Shown one piece after another: positions 9,584-21,177 of a stretch of 59,706 nucleotides of DNA. The stretch comes from Roridomyces roridus (lineage: Eukaryota; Basidiomycota; Agaricomycetes; Agaricales; Mycenaceae). The notes under the pieces are model-generated. The model worked only from the letters and a program-made list of their open reading frames with translations, had not been told where the DNA came from and searched no databases. Numbering within the stretch: the stretch's first letter is position 1; each line of letters starts with the position of its first letter. A program made the translations under genes and the position numbers. Where the stretch lies: assembly GCA_029378245.1 (NCBI GenBank), contig JARKIF010000188.1, positions 1-59,706 of the forward strand, written 5' to 3'.

Positions 9584-12342
9584 CTAAAGCTTCGCTTTGA
9601 GTCCCCCTGCATTTCTATCCTTCCAAGCAAGCCGAGCCAACTTGCGCAGTTCCGTTTTTATAATTTTACCCGATGGTGTCAGCTCTGGAAAGAAGTTGTA
9701 AGCGGAATCATATGTTTGGATTGTAGCCAGCGCACCAAATGGTTTGTCGACGAGTTCAATCATGACGGGAACGGCAAACTTGGGGAGCCTGACGCAAGAT
9801 TAGCGAAATATTTGGCGTTAACCAGCAAGACGAACCTGGTGCTGGCCAGTGCGATGAGAGAGTCTTCAGTTACCTGCCCCCGGAATTCTGGGCTGACGTG
9901 AACGACTGCTGCCACTAATTCTCCTAGTCGCTGGTCCGGAACAGCTACAGCTGCTGCCTCGAGGACCTGAGGCAATGAGCTATGAAAGCGGTGTTGTGCA
10001 GCAGAAATTTACCCGTGTGTCTGAATAAAGAGCATTTTCGACGGTCACAGAGTCCTTGACAATGGTCAGACCGATCGCCCTTATGGATCTGCCTCCTCAC
10101 GATGTTTTCTCCACCCCGGATGATCACATCCTTGACTGAATGATGTCAGTGCGCCTCGGATAGTCATGAAAGGCGCTCACTCCGATCCTTGATATACAAG
10201 AAGCCTTCCTCGTCTAGGACTCCAAGATCCCCTGTTCTTAACCACCCGTCAGCCGATACCACTTTCGCAGTTGCAGCGGGGTCTCCCCAGTATCCCTGCA
10301 TGACGTTGGGTCCGCGTCTGAAAACAAAGCATCAATCCTTCTCCCAGTCAGCACTCGCATGCACATACAGCCACACTTCGCCAACCTCCCCAGGACCCAC
10401 AGCTTTATTCTCGTCGTTCATGATAAGTATGTCGTTGACAGGACAGGCGCGACCGCTGGGAAAACATCAAAAACAACTCTAATTTGAAAGGGAAAGGAAC
10501 TTGCGTGCTGTCGGGTCGGGCAAGATAATCTTCGCCGGAGATCTAAATACAGGCAACGATATGAATGTAAATTGGAGACACAAGATTCACTGAGATATAC
10601 CGAAACCGCAATCGAGTTGGTCTCCGCTGTATCAAAGTAAGCTGAGGAAGGGAAGACAAGATGGGATCGCACTCATTCCATATGCCTGAGAGGCTACTGC
10701 AGATGGAAAAGCGGCTCGGGCTCGTTCTGCAAGAGAGTCGGGGGAAGGAGAGCCACCGAACAAGAGACCCTCCAAGGGGAACCCGACCAGGGAACTCCGC
10801 ACTAGATCCGAAACCATCGCTGGGACACTTGAAAATAGACGTTAGGAACAGGATCTCGTGAATCTGAGGCATACCCTCCAGCAACCTATAAAGTTTCGAT
10901 AATCTATCCCAGGAGCAGAGTGTGAAGTCTCTTACCGCAACATTCTCCGATTTGATAAGCCTGGCCGCTGAATTTCTGGTCAAATAACAGCGCGAGGTAT
11001 TTTGACCAAACTCACCGTTTTCTGGGTCCCACTTTGGCATGAGTATTATCTTACTTCCATTCATGGTGGCTAGCATAGAGAAACTTGTAGATCCTGTGAA
11101 CAGTAGCGTCGACTTTAGTCATGCCTTTCGATGCACTACGCACCCGTCACATGGAAAAACGGAACCGCCACGAGGACACCCCGCTGCGGACCTGCCGCGG
11201 CTGCGGGGCCGTCCTCTCCCCGGCGCAGGCTCGCTCTGGTGGCCGCAACCAAAAGCTGAAGAAAAGGCCATCAAAGGTAACTTTGATCGAAGATGGGACT
11301 TCCTACATTCAGGGAGTTGGTTAAAAACTGGCGATTTGTTGACAAGACACCTTTGGGCTGTCCTGTTGTGCCGGAAGTAAAGACAATAGTTGCATTGTCC
11401 TCGGGGAGCAAAACTTTTGGAGGATAAGTGGGGTCAAATGAAGATTGGGGGGCCATACCGAGATGTTCTTTCAGAACAGCAGCCTTCTTGTGAACGGACG
11501 AAGGTTTCAAAAGCCATTGTTTGGTCACCGACTCGAGAAACTGATATTGGCTGCGCTGGTCACGATCGTTGAAGACAAGAACACCTGTGACTCCAACTCT
11601 TTGACGGAGATCTTCCAACTCCGACTTGAGTCTCTCTGTCCGTTCGATATCGAACAGGACAAGTTTGCACTGTGTATTCACGAGGCAGCCCTTTAGAGGT
11701 TCAGCAGGAAGCCATCTAAGGAAAAATTAACGGCGAAAAGATAGGTTTAGAAAGCCTCGTACGCATTGGCCAGCACAGTGACAGCGCCCAATAAATCTGG
11801 CAACAGAAATCAACGGGAACACGGGTCTAAGAAGAAACTTACGACAAGCCCAGAACGCGATGAGGTATTGAGGACAATTCTTCGAACAGATGCCGACTCG
11901 GTCACCTATGGGATGTCGGCAAAGATGGTCTCTAACGGACAGAGACGAAACCTTTATTGATGGCGTATACATTGCGGAATAATGCAGCCGCTGCGGTGGC
12001 CCGGTCATGGACTACCAGGATGAGGAATTAGAAGCAACAGAAAACCAGAGATTACCCTCTGCGTAGGTCAAGCGTTCGTCCTCGAACACAATATATGTCT
12101 GGTCCGAATATTTGTCGACACAAGAGAGCCAAAAATCCCTCATGGACGACGAAAGATGCTTATAGACGCGCATAATTCGACCGTCTACCACTGCTGTCTC
12201 CATCTCGTGAGGCATTCCCGGAGCAGACATAATTTTGTCGACTAGGTTATCATCAGCTTGGCTTGGAAGGCCAGATAATATTATAACCTTCTGCAAGCGT
12301 GCGTTTGGGTTGCCACTGGTTTAGACTGGGCGAGAGAGACAT
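9584..12342 (-). CDS. Peroxisomal AMP-forming acyl-CoA synthetase (PTS1), copy A
   Basis: An adenylate-forming ligase of the acyl/aryl-CoA synthetase family. The first exon [18 protein letters not shown] joins [16 protein letters not shown]. Key motifs are [46 protein letters not shown], the ATP signature [76 protein letters not shown] and the catalytic lysine in [15 protein letters not shown]. The protein ends in AKL, a peroxisomal targeting tripeptide. A 45-nt GT-AG segment at 11414-11458 keeps the frame whether spliced or not. The gene is a close paralogue, in inverted orientation, of the damaged copy at 25040-27796. The substrate is unknown. Confidence 0.88.
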
Positions 12343-12635
12343 GGTGGTGGGAGACTACCTCTGTTGTGCGCCATTCCACGGGGTTAAGAGCAATAACGGG
12401 AACAAATGGGCTGAAAATACAGGATCTCCGAGGAAAACCGGGACTCCGAGGGCCTGAACATTCAGGGTGTCCAGAAACATGTATTCGCGGGACTCGGCCA
12501 ACAGAAAAGAAATGGCCGTGAGAGATAACGGGAGCCACAAGCCAATCGGGCTAGACGGATAGCAGACAGAATTCATTCAGTTCCGAGGCAAGAGACAAGA
12601 GGCGTCAAGCGTCACCAAACATCGTCTGCTTAGTA

Positions 12636-13910
12636 ATGCAAAACGTTCACGACGACGAGCCCTCCGTTCACATACGCGACCTCAAGAAGGACAGAGTCAA
12701 CTTTGTGCTCGAAAATGTCGACCTCGCGTTTGCCAATTCTCTCCGGAGGGTCGTAATGGCGGATCTGCCGACAGTCGGTCGGGTACTTGCATTCTGCTGG
12801 GACGCGTACTCACTCTCACCGCAGCAATCGACCTGGTCGAAATCCAGGAAAACACGACGGTTCTGCCCGATGAATTCATAGCGCATCGTCTCGGGATGAT
12901 CCCTCTGAACAGCAGCAACTGCGAGGAGGGTATGCGGTATACAAGGGTTTGTAATTACTCGGTCTCTTGCAACAGTGCTACATCTGTCCCAGGATTGTAC
13001 CTGCATGTCAGCTTGCAAATACTGCGCGATTCAGTTGAGACTCGACGTGGCTTGTCACAGCAATACGACCATGGACATCACCAGCAACCATCTCGAGGTC
13101 ATTGACGGCGGCGATTTTGACGACAATGGCGAGGGGGACGCTGGTGACGAGCCCACGAAACGAGGAGAATATTTCGGTCACCCCATCGGCAAAAGTGAGC
13201 CCATTGACCACATTCTTGCATTCCGTCTCTAATGTATCCAGACGATCCTGATGTTCCGCCGGTGTTAATATGTAAAATCCGGAAAGGCCAGGAACTGAGG
13301 CTCAAGTGTATAGCCAAAAAGGTGTGTCCAGTTCAACGGAGGTCCGTGCAACGCTTTATAATTTTTGCAGGGCATTGCGAAGGAGCATGCCAAATGGTCA
13401 CCATGTTCAGCCGTCTCCTTCGAGTATGATCCTCACAACAAGCTGCGACATACCACCCATTGGTTTGAGACGGACGAACGCGGCGAGTGGCCACTGGGGG
13501 ACAATGCTGAGGAGGAGGAGAAACCGCGCGACGATGAGCCTTTCGACTTTAACGCCCAGCCACGAAAGTTCTACTTTGAGGTCGAGACGGATGGAAGTCT
13601 TCGACCCCAAGAGGTCGTTATGAACGGACTGGCGGAACTTCAATCCAAGTTGGCCAAGATAGTTCTCGCCCTCAAAAACAACAGTGAACCCGACATGATC
13701 CCGGGAGAACGTGTAGAGGAGAGCGCGCCTGCGACTACATGGGGTGGCGGTGGCGGTGGAGGGTGGGGAGGAGGGGAGACTGGTGGCAATGCTGCTGGAA
13801 CTGGCTGGAGCAGCAGTCCTAACCGTGGCAGTCCTGCAGGTGGCGGATGGGGAGGCGGAGGCGGATGGTCAAGTCCACAGCAAACTGGGGCTGCAGGCTG
13901 GAGTGTATAG
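12636..13910 (+). CDS. RPB3: RNA polymerase II subunit RPB3 with a WG/GW-rich tail
   Basis: RPB3 pairs with RPB11 in the assembly platform of RNA polymerase II. The start reads [19 protein letters not shown] and [15 protein letters not shown] (the alpha-like dimerisation motif). [12 protein letters not shown] follows. The zinc loop is [11 protein letters not shown] (C-x-C-x3-C-x2-C). [11 protein letters not shown] and [16 protein letters not shown] are conserved, and QSKLAKI lies in the C-terminal helix. The last 57 or so residues (13735-13907) are a Gly-rich extension with six tryptophans, every one next to a glycine, absent from the yeast core fold. Its promoter region (12343-12635) is shared with the divergent ligase gene. 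Confidence 0.95.
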
Positions 13911-14084
13911 TAGATCTGTCCGTAATAGGAATGCTGGGCACTTGTGCCGATACTTGACTCTTCTCGAGTTCACCTCTGAATCTGATTGTTGCCTGCACAC
14001 TCTCTCCCGTCTTCGTCCACACTGAGCAAGTTCTGTGTGCGAGCTCAGACCGATCGAAACCGAAACAAGACAAGGCCCCTAAAA

Positions 14085-17041
14085 ATGGCCACTCACTATC
14101 AGACTGTCGACCTTGACGACATGTCTATTCCCCTCACGAATCTGCCCTCTGGCTCTCGACGGGGTTACGACCCGGAACGGGCTTCCGGCACAGAAACTAA
14201 TACCGCTACGTCAGATCTGCGAGGCACCTGGCTTTCCGGCCTGAAAAAGTTCGAGAACTCTTACCAGGAGTTCGACCCTGCCTCAAATGCGAGCCAACCC
14301 TCGCTCGCTTTCGCTGACGGTGACATCCCGAAGAACGGGGTGAGTACCAGAGCAAGGCACTGGAAACTCGACGATTTACAGTCTCAAGGTGGCAAAATTC
14401 TACCATTACCTCCTCAACGTTAGCATCGTGTGAGTATCTCCGTTGCGGTCTCAAAAGTCGGCTAAGAGGTGCCAGTACTCGTTGGGCAATATTCATAATC
14501 CCAGCCCTCGCTATTATATGGATTCCGGGTATTCTCCAGCTGACCGGCGTCACATCTGCGAGGGTTTGGGGGGTTCCGCTCTTGTTCTGGAGCATATGGC
14601 TGTCGGTGGCTTGGGCCGGGTATTGGACAGCTTTGGCCGCGTCGTTGAGTGACATTTTGGCTCGAGCGAGCGAATATTAACACCGGAATCTCAGCATGAT
14701 CGTTCCTCGTATCATCCGTAAAACACTGGGTGTCATCGCGGTCGGGACTAGACGATACCTCGACTGGCTGGAGGTTCTTCACCGCTATGTTACTTTGTTC
14801 ATTTGGACGCTGGCCATCTTCGTCACCTACCAGCCTCTCATCAAAGACCAGTGCAATGCAGAGCAAGGTTCTCAGTCCCTCTCTATCATCGTCCTGGGAC
14901 AGAAGCTTTTCTTTGCCTTGTTCTTATGCGCTGCCCTGTTGCTGTTTGAAAAATTCTCTATCCAGTGGATCGCAGGTAATGGTTTCTCTTTCCTTCATCT
15001 CTTCCGTGTTCTCCAACCATTCTAGGCAAATTCCACGAACGGAGTTATGCAGAGAGGATCAAAGACCAAAAATTCGCTGTGAAAGCGCTTGTTACTCTCT
15101 ATCAGCATTCAAAAGAAACCCCCCGAGCCGACACTCTCGAAACGCGCTCCGTCAAAAAATCTCTCAACCCTGCCAGATTTTTTAAACGAGCTCTGAGAGG
15201 AGTGCGGACCGTGGCAACCACCACCACCACTGCTTTCGGGAACGTAGCCACGGGTGAGTTACATTCATGCGAAACGACTCTTCTAACACTGGACCAAGAA
15301 ATTACTGGGGTCTCTGTCTTGCAACCCAACAGCCCGCAAGCGCGGATTGCGACAGCGCTAGAATCCGCTAATCGCTCGCGGTTGCTCGCGCGTCGACTGT
15401 TCTACTCGTTTGCCAAGCCTGATCAAGAGTATCTCGAAGTCGACGACATTGCCCGGTTCTTTCCGACGCGGGACGAGGCCGACATGGTGTTTGCACTATT
15501 TGACGCAGATTCCAACGGGGACGCATCGCGGGACGAGGTTGAGATGGCTGTAATGGACATGCATCGTGAGCAGCTCAGCCTGGAGCATTCCATGCAAGAT
15601 TTGGATTCTGCTGTTGGTCGCCTCGACAACATCTTCATGTCCCTCTATGTAAGGCCATCTTACTCGAGTTGAAGATTCCGCTCAGGCTTGAACTACAGGT
15701 CGTCATTGCCATCCTCATCATTGCGGTCGCCCTCGAAGCTCAGGTTGCCACGCTGGTCACTAGTGCTGGGACATTGACCCTTGGCTTGTCTTGGCTCATC
15801 GGTGGCGCCCTATCCGACGTCTTGAATTCCATTATCTTTTTGTTCATCAAGCACCCGATGGATGTCCGGGGGTCTTTTTCCATTTTGTAGGCCGACATCT
15901 CACATCTTGAACGTAGGTAGGCGACAAGGTCATCATTGGGGACGTTGCCTACATTGTCAAGGAGGTCGGTCACCGCATTTGTCTCATTCGTTTACTCACC
16001 CTACTTCTAGATTCGTCTCTTGAGTACCATATTCCTTGATTCAAATGGTGTCTCTGTACAAGCTCCCAAGTAAGTCCCGCAGTGGTCCCCTTTGGGTATC
16101 GCTCATCTCCCCAAAGCACCGTCCTCAACTCACAGGTCTGTACCTCATAACTCTATCCTCTTTTGATTCACATAGAGCAGTTCATTCACAACATCCGGAG
16201 AAGTCCCCAAGTGAGAAATCAACTTGTCGCATGATTCAAAGAAATCAACCAATTACAGACGTCCGAGACTTTCACTTTCGACGTCAATTTTTCCACCACT
16301 TTTGAAAAGGTGGAAGCGGTACGTGCTCTCCCGCGATGAAACGACACTTTCTCACATCGACGTAGCTGCGCCAACGCATGCTCAAATTCGTGACAGACGA
16401 ACGGCGGGATTACCGACCTGTACTGCGTCTTTTTGTGCTTGAACTATTCACTGATCCTGGCTAGTCTTTTGATATTGTGGTCCAAGACTTTGCAGACCAG
16501 GCGAAAATGACTCTGCAGGCAGACATCAACTACAAGAGCAATGGACAACAAGGTGCTCTCAAAGGTAAGCGGAACTTGGCTTTCTCCGTACTGCACGAGC
16601 TAACCGTCGGTCAAACCAGCGAAGCGAAGGAATAAATGGTTGTGCGAGTTAAAATTGGCCATGGCTGAACTGGGGATCTATGGACCGTCGGGCAACCCTA
16701 ACCCTGAGCCAGGGACGCAGCGCTACACGGAAGTACCCTGGGAGGAGGTCAAGGCCGATGAACTCAGAGCCAAAAACAGCCAAGGGAAGGCTGCGGAAGG
16801 CCCGGTGCCCGAAGGCGGTTGGCGGTTGAGTGCGAACAATGCTGTTCTTCGTGAGCCTATTCGTTTATCCATGACTCTTTTGCTAAGCGCACACCAGTGG
16901 ACCGGAATGACGATATTTTCGGCGACCCTGATGAGGTACGTGTCCAAAATTTGGGGCTGCGAGGGCACTGAACACCCTCAGCTGAGCACGAACGAACCCC
17001 GACGGCGATATACCCCTGGCCATTCCAATACCCCCCAGTAA
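14085..17041 (+). CDS. MscS-type mechanosensitive channel with EF-hand
   Basis: A fungal small-conductance mechanosensitive channel like fission yeast Msy1/Msy2, which release calcium after osmotic shock. The start ATG at 14085 precedes a polar N-terminus ([18 protein letters not shown]). At least four membrane segments follow ([61 protein letters not shown]). An EF-hand reads [14 protein letters not shown]. The pore helix region is [20 protein letters not shown] and [18 protein letters not shown], then the MscS beta domain [20 protein letters not shown]. The C-terminal alpha/beta domain contains [17 protein letters not shown]. The stop is only 23 bp from the stop of the convergent TLG2 gene. 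Confidence 0.9.
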
Positions 17042-17064
17042 TCTGCGCTGGCCGCACAGTAAAA

Positions 17065-18476
17065 TTAGACAATATTCCCATATATTAATCGTCGCTGTAC
17101 ATCTATGCTCGCCAATGGCGGGGGTGGAGGGGGTGTAGAATGCCTCTTTGGCTTCAGTATCAAGACCACGACAAGTCCAAAGATAATGAGTAGTAACAAG
17201 AATATGCACTGTCGTCTGCCAGTGTTCTTCTGGTACCTGAACAAGGGTCAGTGCTGGAAAATAATGTCAAGTATGACGGACATACCGCGTCGCGACAGTC
17301 AATTCCTGTGCTGCGTCCTGGACATGGACGGCTGTTTGTTCTATATTATACTCGACACTGTCCAAAAGGGTTCCCTGATCGATAACCAAGACCGAGAGGT
17401 CTTTGAAGAGCTCGGCAAGCGAGCTGATGGATTTGGCGATCTCGGTGAGCTCGCGGTCACGCGTCGTGAGATCCTGTGAATCGGCAGAGAGAGACTGCAC
17501 TTGGGTATGTGTCTACATACAACACAAGCCATAAAGGGCAATTAGAAAACAGTTGGATCCGCGATAAGCACTCACAGCAGCCGCTACATCTTCGTCCACG
17601 GCAGACATGCCTTCGGAGCCTTTGAGGGATATAGTGCCCGAAGCGACCAAAAGGTCCTGATTCTTTATCGCGTGACCTTGTAATTCTGCAAGGATCGTTA
17701 GAGGCTCATAGATGCAGCCGGCGCAGGCAACCCCATGACGAAAGTGATAGAGAATATGCCGTTCTAGACTCACTTTCCATGTACACGCGTTGTTTCTTCC
17801 GAAACGTGGCGCTGATATCTTGGACTTTGGCAGCCAATCCGCGTTGGACATTCTTGGCCGTCAAAGTGGCATGGCTCGAAGGCGCATCCGGGGGAAAGGT
17901 ATGCGTCTGAGCTCCAATACGCTGGATCAGGCCCTGACACCGCCGAAAATCCTTGTAGAGTTTGATAAGTGGAAAAAACGGAGGAGATGGCCGGATGAGG
18001 ATTAACCGACCTTGGTAATGTTGGTTGTTAACGCCTCGATTTCGCGTTCCTCCATGGACCGGTCCGTAAATCCAGGCAGGACGTGTTTCGCGTGCAGTTT
18101 CTCCAGGGCGGTAACTGGACGCCGGAATCTCAGCGAAGCAACCCAGCAAAAGAAGACGCATGACGGACTTTTTGCTTGAGTATCAGCAAGAATCTCCTGG
18201 ACTTGCTCCGAGATGTCGACCCTGCTAAGGGCGTGAGTTCCGCGAGGCTGGGTGACAGAGGCCCGGTAAGGAATAGAACCATTTTGGGGGCAAGTCGAGA
18301 TCTAGTGCGGTGTGACCAGGGGAGGCGGGGATAAGACCCTCGTTTTCATCGTCTTCTTCAACGGCAGCGTATGGAGACTCTTGGTAGGACGAAATACGGG
18401 ACCTAGAGCCTATGCGAGCGCGCGAGTCACGGTAAGAGAGGAAGAGGCCCGTCCTCGACCTAACAAAGACGTCCAT
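17065..18476 (-). CDS. TLG2: t-SNARE TLG2 / syntaxin-16 homologue
   Basis: TLG2 is the Qa-SNARE of the trans-Golgi and early endosome. The first residues, SRTGLFLSYRDSRAR, are typical of TLG2/syntaxin-16. LPPKW, ALEKLHAKHVLPGF and EREIEALTTNITKDFRRC belong to the N-terminal Habc bundle. The SNARE motif spans DRELTEIAKSISSLAELF to HVQDAAQELTVATRY, with the layer-zero glutamine in VIDQGTLLDSVEYN. A single C-terminal membrane anchor (CIFLLLLIIFGLVVILIL) follows, then a short tail. The end coordinate is the stop complement at 17065-17067. Confidence 0.9.
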
Positions 18477-18647
18477 GACGCGTGGTGGTTGGCATCAACG
18501 GCTGTGCCAGTCACCTGAGTAACTCGCCCTACTTGCCGAGCTCCGACCTCGGAAAATGAAATAATATAAAGGCTCCTCGTTCAAGCCATGCTGTCCCCTG
18601 CCTCTCCAACTAGCTTAATCCCTCCCCTTACTTTCATCTCCTTCGCC

Positions 18648-19095
18648 ATGTGCCAGTACGACACGTCCGGAATCGAGTAAGATCCTGAAACCCCTGGCTC
18701 GTCTCGTCTTGCTTGATTTTTCACCAGATACGCCTGCGGCCACTACATCGTGGTAAGACGCGTTCCTAGTCGCCTGTACGCGTCTCATCCAAAGATCCAA
18801 GACGAGTCTTGACAGGAAGCACGATTGTGGCTCCCCATATTGCGAGAAGAGTTCCCGCCACCCCCCGAATTGCAACTCTTTTCATTGTAATATATTTTAT
18901 TAGCTCTATAAGTCTGGTTTCTAATATAACCGTTAGGTGTCCAGGCACGTTGCATCGTCCAAGAGCACCGTCACCACGCTAATTCAAATTTCTCAGTATT
19001 TGGGCCCCGACCGCAACCAGAAGTCCTCAATCTCCACTGCCTACTGCGACACATGCCAACGCAGTTTCTTTTCTCACCTACCGCCTCGTCGCTAA
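18648..19095 (+). CDS. Small cysteine-rich protein, probable zinc binder, unknown function
   Basis: I do not recognise a named family. Five small exons assemble into an intact protein of about 85 residues. They start MCQYDTSGIEYACGHYIV, then give CGSPYCEKSSRHPPNC, FHCVQARCIYLGPDR and YCDTCQRS. The splice at ...ATCGTG|GTAAG with acceptor ...CCAAG|ACGAG keeps the frame. The roughly ten cysteines and two CGH/SRH-type histidines suggest a structural zinc fold or disulphide-rich domain. No signal peptide is seen, which favours zinc binding in the cytosol. Similar short proteins with a YxxPDR segment occur, as far as I recall, in other agarics. The stop TAA is at 19093-19095, 62 bp before the convergent NAR1 stop. 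Confidence 0.6.
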
Positions 19096-19157
19096 TCGTT
19101 CCATCCACCTGTTTTCGCTGCTTTCAACCCTGTACATCAATCCAATCTAATTCTGTG

Positions 19158-20891
19158 CTACCATTTCACCGCGAGACCCACAACGTCGCTTTCGACGGCT
19201 CGATAGCTAGTCCGGAACAACCGATTCCGACTCTCGTGGTCCAGGCCGGCGGGGCAAAGATGGTCCAGTACGCGCCCTAGCAACTGATCTGCATCGTCTC
19301 CCCGTTGCTCCACGGACCAATACGCCTCTTCCACTTTCTTGGTCCACTCTTTATCGCCCCACTTGGCGTTCTGCGCGACACCGGTCTCCTCCCAGTCACG
19401 CGTGTATCCCTCCGCGTCAAGTGTTGAGGCAGGCGGTTTCAACTGACCGCCCCCGTTCACGCAACCTCCGGGACACGCCATGACTTCAACGTAATCCAAC
19501 CCCCGCTCTAACGCTCTATTGGATTGAGCCCTGCCCGCCAGACGACCAGCAGCGCCACTCCCGACACGAACGCCGCGCTCCTTGCCCACCTTTCTGACCA
19601 CATTTTGGAGATTGCGGAAGCCATAACATTTTGCGCCTTTGAAAACCTCGAATTGGTCAGTTTCGCGTCGCAAGATGTATTCTTCATAGTCGCTATTGCG
19701 CATCGTCTTGACGGAAAGTACAAGGGGTGTCGGTGAGGTGGTCTTGACATGCGATATAATGGCGTGTAGATAGGACCCCGAGGAGGTGCCAGGATGCACC
19801 ATGAGTTCCGGCAGGGTTGAGGGTGGTGGGTCATCTAGTTCACCAGGAACAGGGGAGGAGAGATCCCATCCTTTTTCTTGGAGAATCAGTTCTAGTTCGC
19901 CAGTTGTAATGACGCAGTCGACGTCTCTCGTCGAGTAGACAGAGTTGTAAAAGTCTGTCCGAGAGGCTTCGAGCTTCTTGTCGTAACAGGGCATAACCGA
20001 CACATGATATATTTCATGCGGACTAGGTCGCGTTCAGCATTATTAGAACGAGATGAGAAGACTCACAGTTTGCCCCATGTTTGACCCATCCACTCCTTCA
20101 CCAGGGTTCCCATCGTCTGCTGAGGGCTTTTCGTCCGTGCAATGAACGGCAAGATCTCGGAGTGTGTCTTTTCGGCATAGCATATCCAGCCAGGGCACGC
20201 GCTAGCCAACATTGGCATTTGCCCCGATTGAGTCCGCCGCTCGTCGAATTCTTGCACATGCTCACGCAGGGCCAGATGTCGCGCGAAAGAAGTGTCAAAC
20301 ACATGTGTAAAGCCCAAGACTGTCTCGCAAAAGACGCGCACGCGACGGAGGATTTGTCGCGGGGTCGTCGGAACAGCGGTCCGAGATGAAATCGCGGCAG
20401 CAAGAGACGCGAGGGTCTGCGGTGCGATGGAGAGGGTCGGAAGTTTGTAGGATTCGCCGGGAGAGTTGGAATCCAGAAAATTCAGGACTTCGGTGTGGGA
20501 CTGGAGAGTTATGAGAACCGATTCGGCAGAGGTGATGCAGCCGCTGGAGTAAGATTAAGACGGAGAGGATAGCTGTAGGACTAGGTGGATTTACCTACAG
20601 GCTAGACAATCGTTTAGGCTGATCTGCGCTTGCTCGAGCTTTCGAGGAGGAGCAGGAAGGGCAGGATCGTCGGGTGAGACTTCATAATAGGCGCCTCCCG
20701 AGTCAATGTGGATCTCGGTCTAGTGCTCGTAAGAACGGGGGGAAAGACGGGCAGAGACAAGCACGGACGGAGGCGGCTCCCAATTGCTTTTCCGGCGCTT
20801 TGTTGGTCTGCTCAACGGGCTTGATGCACGCCTGGGATGGGGTGATGAAGTCACTGAGGTCGGTGAGGGTCAAAGCCCCCGAAAATGCCAT
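19158..20891 (-). CDS. NAR1: Cytosolic Fe-S cluster assembly factor NAR1
   Basis: NAR1 is an [FeFe]-hydrogenase-like protein that carries two Fe-S clusters and works in the cytosolic iron-sulfur assembly targeting complex. The first motif [16 protein letters not shown] with its cysteine (SQACIKP) and the later CLACSGC give the N-terminal cluster ligands. [24 protein letters not shown] and [15 protein letters not shown] supply the C-terminal cluster ligands. The C-terminus ends [10 protein letters not shown], a conserved tail ending in the Trp that the family uses for targeting. The gene is intact over its introns. It shares no promoter with its neighbours. Confidence 0.93.
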
Positions 20892-21177
20892 CGGGGCTGA
20901 GGAGAAAGAAAGTGGTCGACTCGGAGTCCATGTGCTGAGTCAGTGACGAATTGGTAAGTAAGATCTTGACCATCGCCATACGTTACGTACAGCGCGACTC
21001 GCCAACGTGACCGCCTCGCCAACGCGCCTCGTCCCAGTGTGCATGCTCACCGCCTATTTGGTACACTTTTGGGCCCACGGGAAAGTCAAAATGTCTCCAG
21101 TCAGATTAATGAGAGCTACACACATGCCATACAATAAAGTCCATGCGAAGTCCAGAGTAACTACAATGCGACAGAGA

